A stretch of 64,000 nt of DNA from Pseudomonas argentinensis (lineage in GTDB: Bacteria; Pseudomonadota; Gammaproteobacteria; Pseudomonadales; Pseudomonadaceae). Position numbers and translations under genes: made by a program. The notes beneath the pieces are model-generated. The model had not been told where the DNA came from, did not search any database, and worked only from the letters and a program-made list of their open reading frames with translations. Numbering within the stretch: the stretch's first letter is position 1; every line of letters begins with the position of its first letter. Below, piece after piece: positions 19,737-28,105 of the stretch. The stretch spans positions 2,480,001 to 2,544,000 of the forward strand of contig NZ_CP056087.1 in the NCBI RefSeq assembly GCF_001839655.2, given 5' to 3'.

Positions 19737-20348
19737 TCAAAGCTCTGTGCGCAAACTCTCGAAAGCATCCTGCAGGAATTCGGCTGCCGGCTTGCGCTCG
19801 CCGGTCTGCTCTCTCCAGGACGCAAGCGCGACCCTCATCGCACCGACGGACACCATGGCCACTATTCGCAGCGCTGGACGGCGCTCCGGCTGCCGCCAAA
19901 CCTCGCACAGTGCGTTGAAGAGCGACCGTTCCTGCTCCGCATAGTGCGCTTGCTTGCGCGCGAGCAGCGATTCGCTCGACAGCATGAGATTGTCGATGGC
20001 GATCATTTCCTCGCTCGTATAACGCGCGATGCGCTTCACCATTACATCTCGAACAGCATCCAACGGCGCTACGTCGGGTGAGGTCGTCAGCAGATCGGCA
20101 ATCAGCTGGGCCGAATCGGCGTCCAGCCCGAACAGGATGATGTCGTCTTTCGACTTGAAATATGAAAAGAAGGTACGGCGCGAGATGCCAGCTCCTGCCG
20201 CGATAGCGTCCAGCGTCGTGCCGTCGTAACCGTCTTTAAGAAATAAATGCAATGCGACCTCGGCGATACGCTGACGTGTTTCGCGGCGCTTGCGTTCGCG
20301 CAAGCCTTCAGTGGGTTGCATGGCTGAGCGGGAATGGATTTCCGACAT
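19737..20348 (-). CDS. TetR-family transcriptional regulator
   Basis: A 203-residue repressor-type protein. The N-terminal helix-turn-helix (RQRIAEVALHLFLKDGYDGTTLDAIAAGAGISRRTFFSYFKSKDD) is clear and the C-terminal ligand domain is helical. It is divergent from an SDR oxidoreductase with two matching palindromes between them, so it most likely represses that gene and itself. ATG 20348 is chosen; 20321 (MQPTEGLRERKRR) is a reasonable shorter start. Confidence 0.9.
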   Translation of the reverse strand: MSEIHSRSAMQPTEGLRERKRRETRQRIAEVALHLFLKDGYDGTTLDAIAAGAGISRRTFFSYFKSKDDIILFGLDADSAQLIADLLTTSPDVAPLDAVRDVMVKRIARYTSEEMIAIDNLMLSSESLLARKQAHYAEQERSLFNALCEVWRQPERRPALRIVAMVSVGAMRVALASWREQTGERKPAAEFLQDAFESLRTEL

Positions 20349-20371
20349 TTTAAATGGCCTATTGCATTTCT

Positions 20372-20403
20372 GCACTTGGTGCACTAAATTCTGCACTCAG
20401 TGC
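20372..20403. promoter_or_regulatory. Tandem palindromic operator, likely TetR-regulator binding sites
   Basis: GCACTTGGTGC (20372-20382) and GCACTCAGTGC (20393-20403) are palindromes with the same outer GCAC/GTGC arms and centres exactly 21 bp apart, two helical turns. They lie between the divergent TetR and SDR genes. Confidence 0.65.
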
Positions 20404-20453
20404 TTAAATATATGCACCCAGCTTATCTTCCTTCCCGCAGCAAGGCAAAGATC

Positions 20454-21551
20454 ATGGCGAACTGGACAGCCCCCAATACCCCCACCTGGCGCTCGCGCAC
20501 CGTGATCGCCACTGCGGTTGCAACCTCAGATTCCAAGGCACGGCTCATGCCTTCTCGGTGGCGAAACTATCTCGCCGCTCTCGGCCTACTGGTGATCTCT
20601 GCGAGTGCCGCAGGCGATTCGATGGCTCAGAACCTGCCGAAGCCGGATTGGAGTTTCACCGACATACCTTCTCAGAAGGGGCGAATCTTCCTCGTCACGG
20701 GCGGTACCAGTGGCATCGGGTACGAAAGTGCCAAGGCCCTGGCGGGCGCGGGTGCGCAGGTCGTGATCGCAGCACGCGATTCGAAGCAGGGTGAGGAGGC
20801 GATCAGGAACATCCGCCTGCAAACGCCCGACGCACTGGTGCGCTTCGAGGCGCTCGACCTGGCCGACCTAGGGTCGGTACGCGCACTTGGTAAGTACCTC
20901 AACACGACCCTGCCTCGTCTCGATGGCTTGATCAACAATGCGGGGCTTATGGAGCCGCCCGAGCGCATCACTTCGGCGGACGGCTTCGAGATGCAATTTG
21001 CCGTCAACTATCTGGGGCACTTTGCCCTGACTGCAGAGCTGCTGCCATTGCTGCAGAAGTCTGACTCCCCCCGCGTCGTCACCCTTTCCAGCATCGCTGC
21101 TGCCCGCGGTGGTGCCGTTCACTTCGAGGATATGCAGTTCGAGCGAGCCTACGATTCAATGGCTGCCTATAGCCAATCGAAGCTGGCCTGCCTGATGTTC
21201 GCTCGTGAACTGCAACGCCGCAGTGATGTACGAGGGTGGGGCATAAAGAGCATCGCATCGCATCCCGGCGTCTCGCGTACCAACCTGTTGGTAAATCGCG
21301 GCGGTGTATCGGGTTTCCTCCGCCGCAACCTGGCGTTTCTGTTCCAGCCGGCCTCGCAGGGCGCGTTGCCGACGCTCTATGCCGCCACCGCTGAGGATGC
21401 GCAAGGCGGAGCCTACTACGGCCCCACCGGCCTGATGGAAACGCGTGGCACACTTGGCTTCGCCACAGTGCCGCCCGCGGCCAAGGATGCCGGTACAGCC
21501 GCGCGCCTTTGGGCCATCAGCGAAGAGCTCAGCGGCACGCAGTTTCCGTAG
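20454..21551 (+). CDS. Short-chain dehydrogenase/reductase with N-terminal hydrophobic extension
   Basis: A 365-residue SDR oxidoreductase. The cofactor motif TGGTSGIG, the NNAG motif in LDGLINNAGLMEPP and the active-site YSQSK are intact. Ahead of the Rossmann fold is an extra stretch of about 75 residues holding a hydrophobic segment (YLAALGLLVISASAAGDSMA), so the enzyme may be membrane-anchored or exported. Starts are uncertain: 20454 follows AAGG, and 20547 would give a shorter, more signal-like N-terminus. The substrate is unknown. The TetR gene upstream probably controls it. Confidence 0.82.
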   Translation: MANWTAPNTPTWRSRTVIATAVATSDSKARLMPSRWRNYLAALGLLVISASAAGDSMAQNLPKPDWSFTDIPSQKGRIFLVTGGTSGIGYESAKALAGAGAQVVIAARDSKQGEEAIRNIRLQTPDALVRFEALDLADLGSVRALGKYLNTTLPRLDGLINNAGLMEPPERITSADGFEMQFAVNYLGHFALTAELLPLLQKSDSPRVVTLSSIAAARGGAVHFEDMQFERAYDSMAAYSQSKLACLMFARELQRRSDVRGWGIKSIASHPGVSRTNLLVNRGGVSGFLRRNLAFLFQPASQGALPTLYAATAEDAQGGAYYGPTGLMETRGTLGFATVPPAAKDAGTAARLWAISEELSGTQFP

Positions 21552-21716
21552 CGGCTTCGCTTATCGGCTTGCTCCACAGGCAGCACGGCTGCTGCTGCGG
21601 CCTGCGAATGCCCTCTGAGTGCCAAGGCAAGAAAACCACCCCACGGCTATTGGAAGCACAGAATGAACCTGTCATTACGACCACTTGCCAGGCCCTCTCG
21701 TCCTGCCGGCGCGAAG

Positions 21717-22028
21717 ATGAAATTACCAGCCCGCTTGCCAGCCTGGTTGGTATTGCCCGTGCTCTTGGGGGCGTGCGCTCAGGCGCCCAAAAGCACGGTA
21801 GCCGAGGCGCAGTTCGGGGGGCTGTCTTGTGCTGAGCTGGCCGTGCAAGCCGAGGATGGGCGTGTGTGGAAGGCAGCTGCCGATCAGGCCAAGAGTGATT
21901 CCTGGCACGCTGTTGTGCCCTTCATCGTGGCAGCCCGTTACGGTCGGGCTGCCTTTTCCTCCAATGCGGCGCAAAAGCATCTGGCTTCGCTTGGAGAACA
22001 ATCAACCCGACTGGGTTGTGCTCATTAA
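21717..22028 (+). CDS. Small putative lipoprotein
   Basis: A 103-residue protein with a signal sequence ending in the lipobox LLGAC (about Cys22), followed by a small domain with one internal and one terminal cysteine (GGLSCAELA...RLGCAH) that could form a disulfide. I recognise no family. The frame is open 18 codons further upstream; ATG 21717 gives a proper lipoprotein signal. It sits between the SDR and a secreted hydrolase on the same strand. Confidence 0.6.
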   Translation: MKLPARLPAWLVLPVLLGACAQAPKSTVAEAQFGGLSCAELAVQAEDGRVWKAAADQAKSDSWHAVVPFIVAARYGRAAFSSNAAQKHLASLGEQSTRLGCAH

Positions 22029-22141
22029 TGTTCGATGCCGCCCCAGCAGGTCGTATGCAGCTGGCGCAGCGCATCCACGAATCTTCGTTACGGCCAAGTT
22101 TCTCGTAGCTCAAGCCGCGCAGGCTTGAAACCAGGAGTCTT

Positions 22142-23215
22142 ATGAGCGATATCCCGGAACGCAGCCCTGTCGATGATGGCAGCACGACTGAGGTGTACGG
22201 CATCGCGCCGAACACATTACCGCCAGAAACGCGCGTGAACAGGGGACGGCGGCGAGTGAACGCCATGCTGCTGATGGGGCTCCTGGCCTTGCATCCGTCG
22301 GTAAGGGCTCAGAGATCAGCGCCACCTTATCAGGTGACTGATTTCGATTGGGTCGATCATGCTCGATCACGGCCGGTGCCAGCGCGTCTTTACTGGCCAA
22401 CCGGTAGCGCGCCTGACACCTCGGTGCCATTGGTGGTGTTTTCCCACGGCATCGGCGGTTCTCGGCAAGGCTACAGCTACCTCGGTAAGCACTGGTCTGC
22501 CCGTGGTATCGCCAGTCTGCATGTGCAGCATGTCGGCAGTGATGTGCAACTTTGGAAGGGCAACCCGTTCGGTGTGGTTGGTCGTTTGCAGGCGGCGGCT
22601 CGCGAGGAGGAGGCCATCGCCCGTGCCGGCGATGTGCGTTTCGCGCTCGACCGGATGCTCTCCGACGAGCCTGGCGGCCGTGGTGCTGCGATAGACCGTC
22701 GGTGCCTCGTCGCGGCGGGCCATTCGTACGGCGCCAATACCACGCTGCTTACGGTCGGTGCGCAGGTCATCAGAAACGGTCGGACCATCAGCTGCCTGGA
22801 TCCGCGCTTCTGTGCGGCGGTGATTATCTCGGCACCCCCATTCTATGGTGAGACCGATCTGAAAGCGGTGCTCAGCAAGGTGTCGGTTCCGACCATTCAC
22901 GTGACCTCGACCGACGACACGATCGAGATTCCGGGCTATCACTCGGGGGTGGAGGATCGACTGGCCATCTTCGATGCGATCGCCCATCCGCACAAGTTAC
23001 TTGCCGTCTTTCAGGGTGGCTCCCACAGCATGTTCACCGACCGGTCACTCACCGGCGGCCCGTCGCTCAATCCCAAGGTTAAGGTTGCCACTGCAGATCT
23101 CGCTTTGGCGTTCCTCGACCTGATCTTCAAGCGTGACGGAGCGGCGCTCGCGCGCTGGCAAATCAACTGGCGAAGCATCCTGGTACGGGTACCAAGCCCC
23201 AGCTTCACGCCATGA
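22142..23215 (+). CDS. Exported alpha/beta hydrolase, dienelactone-hydrolase/platelet-activating-factor-hydrolase type
   Basis: A 357-residue protein with an N-terminal charged stretch and a hydrophobic segment ending VRAQ that suggests export. The hydrolase core has the oxyanion region VFSHGIGGSRQGYSYLG, the nucleophile elbow AGHSYGANT (Ser in GHSYG), an acid region TSTDD, and a late His in GGSHSMF. The substrate is probably an ester, unknown. AGGAGTCTT precedes ATG 22142. It is convergent with the metallophore operon and separated from its last gene by about 155 nt. Confidence 0.8.
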   Translation: MSDIPERSPVDDGSTTEVYGIAPNTLPPETRVNRGRRRVNAMLLMGLLALHPSVRAQRSAPPYQVTDFDWVDHARSRPVPARLYWPTGSAPDTSVPLVVFSHGIGGSRQGYSYLGKHWSARGIASLHVQHVGSDVQLWKGNPFGVVGRLQAAAREEEAIARAGDVRFALDRMLSDEPGGRGAAIDRRCLVAAGHSYGANTTLLTVGAQVIRNGRTISCLDPRFCAAVIISAPPFYGETDLKAVLSKVSVPTIHVTSTDDTIEIPGYHSGVEDRLAIFDAIAHPHKLLAVFQGGSHSMFTDRSLTGGPSLNPKVKVATADLALAFLDLIFKRDGAALARWQINWRSILVRVPSPSFTP

Positions 23216-23370
23216 AGTAGGCCGCCATGTGCCGGCATGAGGCAGGTCTGCTCTGCTTGGTGAAAACCAAGGCAACTTCTCGTCACGCTGATTCGACGTT
23301 GCGCACATCCAGCTGCAGCCTCCGCCCGGCAAGACCCGAAGTTTGCTGGCGTTCCAGCGTCGGCGAAGGT

Positions 23371-24741
23371 CTACCATCGCAAAAGTAATGCCTGCTCCAT
23401 GCTGGCTAGCTTGATTTCGGTTTCCCGATATTCGCTGGCGGGCACGGAGCCCGCTACGATTCCGCAGCCTGCGAACAGATGACAATGCCGGGGGGCGAGC
23501 AGTGCTGATCTCAGTGCGACGAGGAAATCTCCATTGCCCTCCGAGTCCAGCCAGCCCACTGGAGCGGCATACCAACCGCGGTCGAAATCTTCGTGATGGC
23601 GGATAAAGCTCATGGCTGTTGCGCTCGGCAAGCCACCGACCGCTGGAGTAGGGTGGAGCGCCTGGACGCCCTCCAGGAGGCTGTACCCCTCCTTGAGCCG
23701 GGCTCTGATCGGAGTGCTCAGGTGCTGTACGGTGGCCAGTTTCAAGAGGCTTGGGCGGGCGGCAGCCTGGACTTCGCTGGCCATATCACCCAGCCTTTGG
23801 GCAATGGTTTCTACCACCAGGCGGTGTTCGTGCTGTTCCTTGCGATCTGCCAGCAAGCGATCGCCCAATGCCTGATCTTCATCGGGTGTGAGCCCACGCG
23901 GGGCGCTGCCTGCCAGGGCGTGGGTGGTGAGGTAACCGTCCTGACAACTGAGTAGCCGCTCCGGCGTGGCGCCCAGAAAGCAGTTATCGCCGCGATGCAT
24001 GGCGAAAAGGTGCGACTGGCTGCGTTGGTCATGCAACCTGCACATCACTGCGCCGCTATCGAGGGAAGCTTGCAACTGATAGCGCACCTGGCGCGCCAGA
24101 ACCACTTTGCTCAGGTCGCCGCGTCCAATGGCCTGCAGGGCGCGCTCGACGTTGGCTTGCCATTGCACTGCCGGCAAGGCGCTCCGCTCGATCACATGGG
24201 CCGCTGGAGCGGCCGCCGGAGGCGGGTTATCGAGCATCCGCTCATAGGCTGCGAGACTGTCACGGGCGAGTGCGGCAGGATCATCGCTGGCCTCGATCGT
24301 CCGCTGGCAGCTTAACCAGCGACCGCTGTGGTTTTCGCTGACCAGCCAATGGGCAAGATGGAAACTGGCGTCGGAAAACGCAGTCCAGTGCGCTGCCATG
24401 GTTCGCTGTTGATCGAAGCGAATACCGCCAAGCAGGATCGGCGGGTTCGGCCCATCGATCAAGGCATCGCTACAGAGTTCGCTCCATTGCCGATTGATTT
24501 CGGTCAACCGCTGATTGCCAGTGGCCTGGGCCTGCCACTGGGAGCCAAGGCCGAACAGCGTCAGGTCCGGATGTCGCGAACACCAGAAGAAACCCTGCCG
24601 GTTGGCGGCGTAGAGTTGCAGCGGGTTGAGGTCCGGCGCGGGGCTGGAACTCACCGTCACGATGGGTCGTCCATGCCTTGCGGCCTGACGTCGTGCCTCC
24701 TCGAACAGCGTCCGAAGTGCCGAAAACTCAGGGCCCTTCAT
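23371..24741 (-). CDS. pchA: Isochorismate synthase (salicylate biosynthesis)
   Basis: A 456-residue chorismate-utilising enzyme converting chorismate to isochorismate. The C-terminal catalytic domain has KVVLARQVRY, FLGATPERLLSCQDG, THALAGSAPRG, HEHRLVVETI, VQHLSTPIRARL and LHPTPAVGGLP-type motifs; the late FAGCGIVAGSVPASEYRETEIK segment completes the Mg/chorismate site. It is the last gene of the 14-gene minus-strand operon and overlaps pchB by 4 nt. With PchB it supplies salicylate for the aryl cap of the metallophore. Confidence 0.93.
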   Translation of the reverse strand: MKGPEFSALRTLFEEARRQAARHGRPIVTVSSSPAPDLNPLQLYAANRQGFFWCSRHPDLTLFGLGSQWQAQATGNQRLTEINRQWSELCSDALIDGPNPPILLGGIRFDQQRTMAAHWTAFSDASFHLAHWLVSENHSGRWLSCQRTIEASDDPAALARDSLAAYERMLDNPPPAAAPAAHVIERSALPAVQWQANVERALQAIGRGDLSKVVLARQVRYQLQASLDSGAVMCRLHDQRSQSHLFAMHRGDNCFLGATPERLLSCQDGYLTTHALAGSAPRGLTPDEDQALGDRLLADRKEQHEHRLVVETIAQRLGDMASEVQAAARPSLLKLATVQHLSTPIRARLKEGYSLLEGVQALHPTPAVGGLPSATAMSFIRHHEDFDRGWYAAPVGWLDSEGNGDFLVALRSALLAPRHCHLFAGCGIVAGSVPASEYRETEIKLASMEQALLLRW

Positions 24742-25046
24742 TGTGCCAGGCCCTTCTTTTGCAGCCAGTAAGCCGTCTGCTCAGCGATGTACCAGTGGAT
24801 GATCTGCTTGAACAAACCTTCGATGAATTCGCCGTCCAGCCCGACCTCCTGCGCCCATTGCCGGCGCTGGGGCAACATCGCCGCCACGCGATCCGGGGCG
24901 GCGATGCTGGACTGGTCGGGTTTGAATGCCGAGGCCGCCCTGACGTATTGCATACGCAGGCCCAAGGCATCGACGATCTGTTGGTCAAGGGTGTCGATGG
25001 CATGGCGAATGTCCGCCAGATCGCTGCAGTTTTCCGGGTTTTTCAT
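24738..25046 (-). CDS. pchB: Isochorismate pyruvate lyase
   Basis: A 102-residue chorismate-mutase-fold (AroQ class) enzyme that splits isochorismate into salicylate and pyruvate. DIRHAIDTLDQQIVDALGLRMQYVRAASAFK carries the expected Arg, Lys and Asp residues of the helical active site. Size fits PchB. It overlaps pchC upstream and pchA downstream by 4 nt each, implying tightly coupled translation. Confidence 0.93.
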   Translation of the reverse strand: MKNPENCSDLADIRHAIDTLDQQIVDALGLRMQYVRAASAFKPDQSSIAAPDRVAAMLPQRRQWAQEVGLDGEFIEGLFKQIIHWYIAEQTAYWLQKKGLAQ

Positions 25047-25801
25047 ACCTGAGCTCCATGATGGCGTGCGAAACGCCGTAACAGGTGATCGATGACCAGT
25101 CGAGGTTGTTGTTTGAGATAGAAGTGATTGCCCTCGAACAGGCTGATGTCGGGGGGATGTCGGGTCAGTTCGGCCCAGGCCTGGGCCTGGTCATGGCTGA
25201 CTTCCTGGTCCTCACGGGCCAGTAACACGTCGATAGGTGCTGTCAGGGGCTGGAGCCGCTCGGGGCGCCAGGTCTCTATGGCTTTGTAATCACTGCGCAG
25301 GGTGGGCAGAAACAGCGCCCGTAGCTCGGGGTCGTCCCATAAACCGGCAGCCCCGGCATCCTGGCGCAGGATGTCGTCGATCAGAGCCGCGTCGCCCTGG
25401 CGATGCAGATCGCTGGGGGGCTGTCGCTGGGGCGGCGCGTGGGCCGAAACGAACACATGGGCTGCGCCCCGCCCCGCCATTTCCAGACGCAAGCCCACCT
25501 CATAGGCGAGGGCTGCGCCCATGCTGTGACCGAATAGCAGAAGCGTCTTGGCGGGCAGTGCCAGTAGTGCCTGGGCAATATGTGCGGCCAAGGTGGTCAG
25601 GCAAGCGATATGGGGCTCGTTGAAACGTTCTTCACGTCCCGGGTACTGCACGGCCAGCAGGTCGATGTCACCCGGCAGGTGGGCCAACCAGGAACGAAAG
25701 AAACTCGCACTGCCACCGGCATGCGGCAGACAGACCAGGCATGTGCCGGCCTGGCCGCCATCTCGAAGGACACGCAGCCAAGCGCTCGATGCGTCGCTCA
25801 T
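25043..25801 (-). CDS. pchC: Type II thioesterase (proofreading)
   Basis: A 252-residue alpha/beta hydrolase of the NRPS-associated type II thioesterase family. LVCLPHAGGSASFFRSWL, YPGREERFNEP, the nucleophile motif FGHSMGAALAYEV (Ser in GHSMG) and the late His in FEGNHFYL are all present. It removes wrongly loaded groups from carrier domains. ATG 25801 matches the family N-terminus and overlaps the pchD stop by 4 nt; the longer open frame upstream is antisense-like. Confidence 0.93.
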   Translation of the reverse strand: MSDASSAWLRVLRDGGQAGTCLVCLPHAGGSASFFRSWLAHLPGDIDLLAVQYPGREERFNEPHIACLTTLAAHIAQALLALPAKTLLLFGHSMGAALAYEVGLRLEMAGRGAAHVFVSAHAPPQRQPPSDLHRQGDAALIDDILRQDAGAAGLWDDPELRALFLPTLRSDYKAIETWRPERLQPLTAPIDVLLAREDQEVSHDQAQAWAELTRHPPDISLFEGNHFYLKQQPRLVIDHLLRRFARHHGAQV

Positions 25802-27396
25802 GGTGCCGACACCAGCTCGGCCAGTGCCTTGCGATTGACTTTGCCCAGGCGGGTGAGGGGGAACTGGCTCAGCACCTGCAAACGATCCGGCAACTTGTAG
25901 GCGGCCAGTCCTCGCTCCCGCAGCCAGGCGTTGACCGAGGCGAGCTCGATGGTCTCGTCCTGTGCCAGCACGCAAGCGCAGCTGCGTTCGCCCAGCAAGT
26001 CGTCAGCCAGAGCCACCAGGGCCACATCGCGGATCTGAGGGTGGCCCAGTAGCAGATTCTCGATCTCCTCCACGGGAATCTTTTCACCGCCACGGTTGAT
26101 CACATCCTTGGCCCGCCCCTCGACGATCAGGTGGCCTTCGGGCACGCGTCGCACCAAGTCGCCGCTGCGGTAGAAACCATCGGCGGTGAAGGCCCGGGCG
26201 TTATGCTCGGTGGCGTTGTAATAGCCACGAATGGTGTAGGGACCGCGCACCAGCAACTCGCCCACCTCGCCGGGAGCCACCGGCATGTCGCTTGCGTCGA
26301 CAATGCGAATTTCATCGTCCTCGGCAAGCGGCAGGCCCTGGGTATCGAAGATCCGTTCTTGCTGATCGTCCAGTGGCGTGAAGCACAGCAACCCTTCGGC
26401 CATGCCGTATACCTGTTGCAAGCGGCAGCCCAGGGTGGGGCTGATACGTGCAGCGATCTCTGCCTTGAGCCGGGCTCCGCCGACCTGCAGCCATTGCAGG
26501 CTGCTCAGGTCGCTGTCGGTCCACTGCGCGACCTCCAGCCATAGCAGAACCAGCGGTGGAATCAGTGCGGTATGGCTGATGCGCTCGCGTTCGATCAATT
26601 CAAACGCGGTGTCCGGACTGGGCTCGGGGCACAGCACCAGGGTTCCGCCGGTGCTGAACACTCCCAGGGCGCCGGGAGAGGCAAGGGGGAAATTGTGTGC
26701 CACCGGCAGCGCTGCCAGATAACGGGTCTGGCTGTCGAAACCGCAGGCGCGGGCGGCCAGGCGGGCGTTGCAGGCATAGTCGTCATGAGTGCGTGGGATC
26801 AGCTTGGGCAGGCCGGTAGTGCCTCCGGATAACAGCAGCACCGCGACGTCGCGGGAGTCGGGTGGCGGCAATGGACGTGGAGCGGCAAGGCAATCATCGA
26901 GAGCGGCGAATTCCTCTGCTGCTCCGACTATCCAGACATGCAGCAGGCTGGGAACCTGTTGGCGAAGGATTCGCGCCAGGGGCCGGTAATCGAAGCCCAG
27001 GTGCCGATCGACCGTCACATAGGCCACCGCCTGGCTCAACTGCGCCAGGTGCAGCAACTCGTATTCGCGGTGCGCCGGCAAGGCGAACACCGGGATCGCA
27101 CCCAAGCGCAGCAGGGCGAAAGTGAGGCTGAAGAATTCGGCGACGTTCGGCAGTTGCACCAGCACCCGCTGGCCAGCGCTGATGCCCTGATCGGCCAGGC
27201 CTGCCGCCAGTTGGTCGGCGCGCTGATCCAGCTCGGCGTAGGTCCAGCGCCTCTGGCCATCCACCAGCGCTTCTCGGGCCGGATTCAGTTGGGCCTGCTG
27301 GTGCAGCAATTGCCCCAGCGACAACCCCTGCCAGTAACCGCGTTGTTGATAGCGGCGGATGAAGTCTTCGGGCCAGTCAATGCATCCTTCAAGCAT
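25798..27396 (-). CDS. pchD: Salicylate--AMP ligase, stand-alone adenylation enzyme
   Basis: A 532-residue aryl-acid adenylating enzyme of the PchD/YbtE/DhbE type. The family opening (GCIDWPEDFIRRYQQRGYWQG) and adenylation core motifs (LLLSGGTTGLPKLIPRTHDDY, GMAEGLLCFTP, YRSGDLVRR, GRAKDVINRGGEKI, LTRLGKVNRKAL) are intact. It activates salicylate and loads it on the N-terminal aryl carrier domain of the first NRPS. ATG 27396 gives the family N-terminus and overlaps the VOC gene by 8 nt. Confidence 0.94.
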   Translation of the reverse strand: MLEGCIDWPEDFIRRYQQRGYWQGLSLGQLLHQQAQLNPAREALVDGQRRWTYAELDQRADQLAAGLADQGISAGQRVLVQLPNVAEFFSLTFALLRLGAIPVFALPAHREYELLHLAQLSQAVAYVTVDRHLGFDYRPLARILRQQVPSLLHVWIVGAAEEFAALDDCLAAPRPLPPPDSRDVAVLLLSGGTTGLPKLIPRTHDDYACNARLAARACGFDSQTRYLAALPVAHNFPLASPGALGVFSTGGTLVLCPEPSPDTAFELIERERISHTALIPPLVLLWLEVAQWTDSDLSSLQWLQVGGARLKAEIAARISPTLGCRLQQVYGMAEGLLCFTPLDDQQERIFDTQGLPLAEDDEIRIVDASDMPVAPGEVGELLVRGPYTIRGYYNATEHNARAFTADGFYRSGDLVRRVPEGHLIVEGRAKDVINRGGEKIPVEEIENLLLGHPQIRDVALVALADDLLGERSCACVLAQDETIELASVNAWLRERGLAAYKLPDRLQVLSQFPLTRLGKVNRKALAELVSAP

Positions 27397-28105
27397 TGGA
27401 TTCTCCTTGGGTGAGGTGTTGCAGCAGGCGTGCACCATGCAGATTCAGCGGCTGCGTGAGGCCATTGACCTCCACGGCCAGTACGCCGGTGCGTTCGGCG
27501 GGGCTCATGCACAGCAGCGGATCGCCGCCGGCCAGCAGGTCGACGGCCGTTTGGTCGTCGGGATGCACGCCCAGGTGGATCGAGGCCAATGCCGTGGCAC
27601 CGTTGGGGTGGGTCATGTGGGCCGGATGCTGGCTTGGCTGATAGGGGGTAACCAGAAATGGCAAGCGGTCGTGACGCGGGTAGACGAACCGGAAGCATGT
27701 CTGCCTGCCGTCTTCGCAGGTACGCCGCCAACTCACCGTGCGCCCCATGGCCACGCCGTGCGCCGCAAGATTCTTGAGCCGCGAGGGCAGAGACTGGTCG
27801 TCGCACAGCAGCGCCAGGTCGCAGAAGCCTTCGCCCCGCGCCGCCCAGCGCAGCATGCGGCGGCCCGCGCCACGACCCGCCAGGCAGTCGATGAGCCACT
27901 TGAACAGCCAGGCGTGGCGCGGTGTCGTGAGCAGCTCGATGATCGGCCCCTGGCTGAACCAGATATGCGCGTGCTGAGCCCGAGCCCTGGGGGTGGCGTA
28001 GGTGACCTGGAAACCGGCGGCACGAAAGTTCTCCACGGCCTTATGCAGGTCACGAACCCACAGCAACACATGGCTGCAGGTCGATAAGGATTGAGCGCTG
28101 TTCAA
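27389..28105 (-). CDS. VOC/glyoxalase-like protein of the metallophore operon
   Basis: A 238-residue protein with a VOC-type opening (CSHVLLWVRDLHKAVENFRAAGFQVTYATPR) followed by HAHIWFSQGPIIELL, resembling glyoxalase-like domains, and a second related half with ALASIHLGVHPDD. Such folds bind metals or bleomycin-type molecules, or catalyse isomerisations and ring openings. It is not part of known pyochelin or yersiniabactin loci. The start is a TTG at 28105 that overlaps the TGA of the reductase, so it relies on coupling. Role unknown: tailoring, self-protection or metallophore binding are all possible. Confidence 0.75.
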   Translation of the reverse strand: MNSAQSLSTCSHVLLWVRDLHKAVENFRAAGFQVTYATPRARAQHAHIWFSQGPIIELLTTPRHAWLFKWLIDCLAGRGAGRRMLRWAARGEGFCDLALLCDDQSLPSRLKNLAAHGVAMGRTVSWRRTCEDGRQTCFRFVYPRHDRLPFLVTPYQPSQHPAHMTHPNGATALASIHLGVHPDDQTAVDLLAGGDPLLCMSPAERTGVLAVEVNGLTQPLNLHGARLLQHLTQGESNA

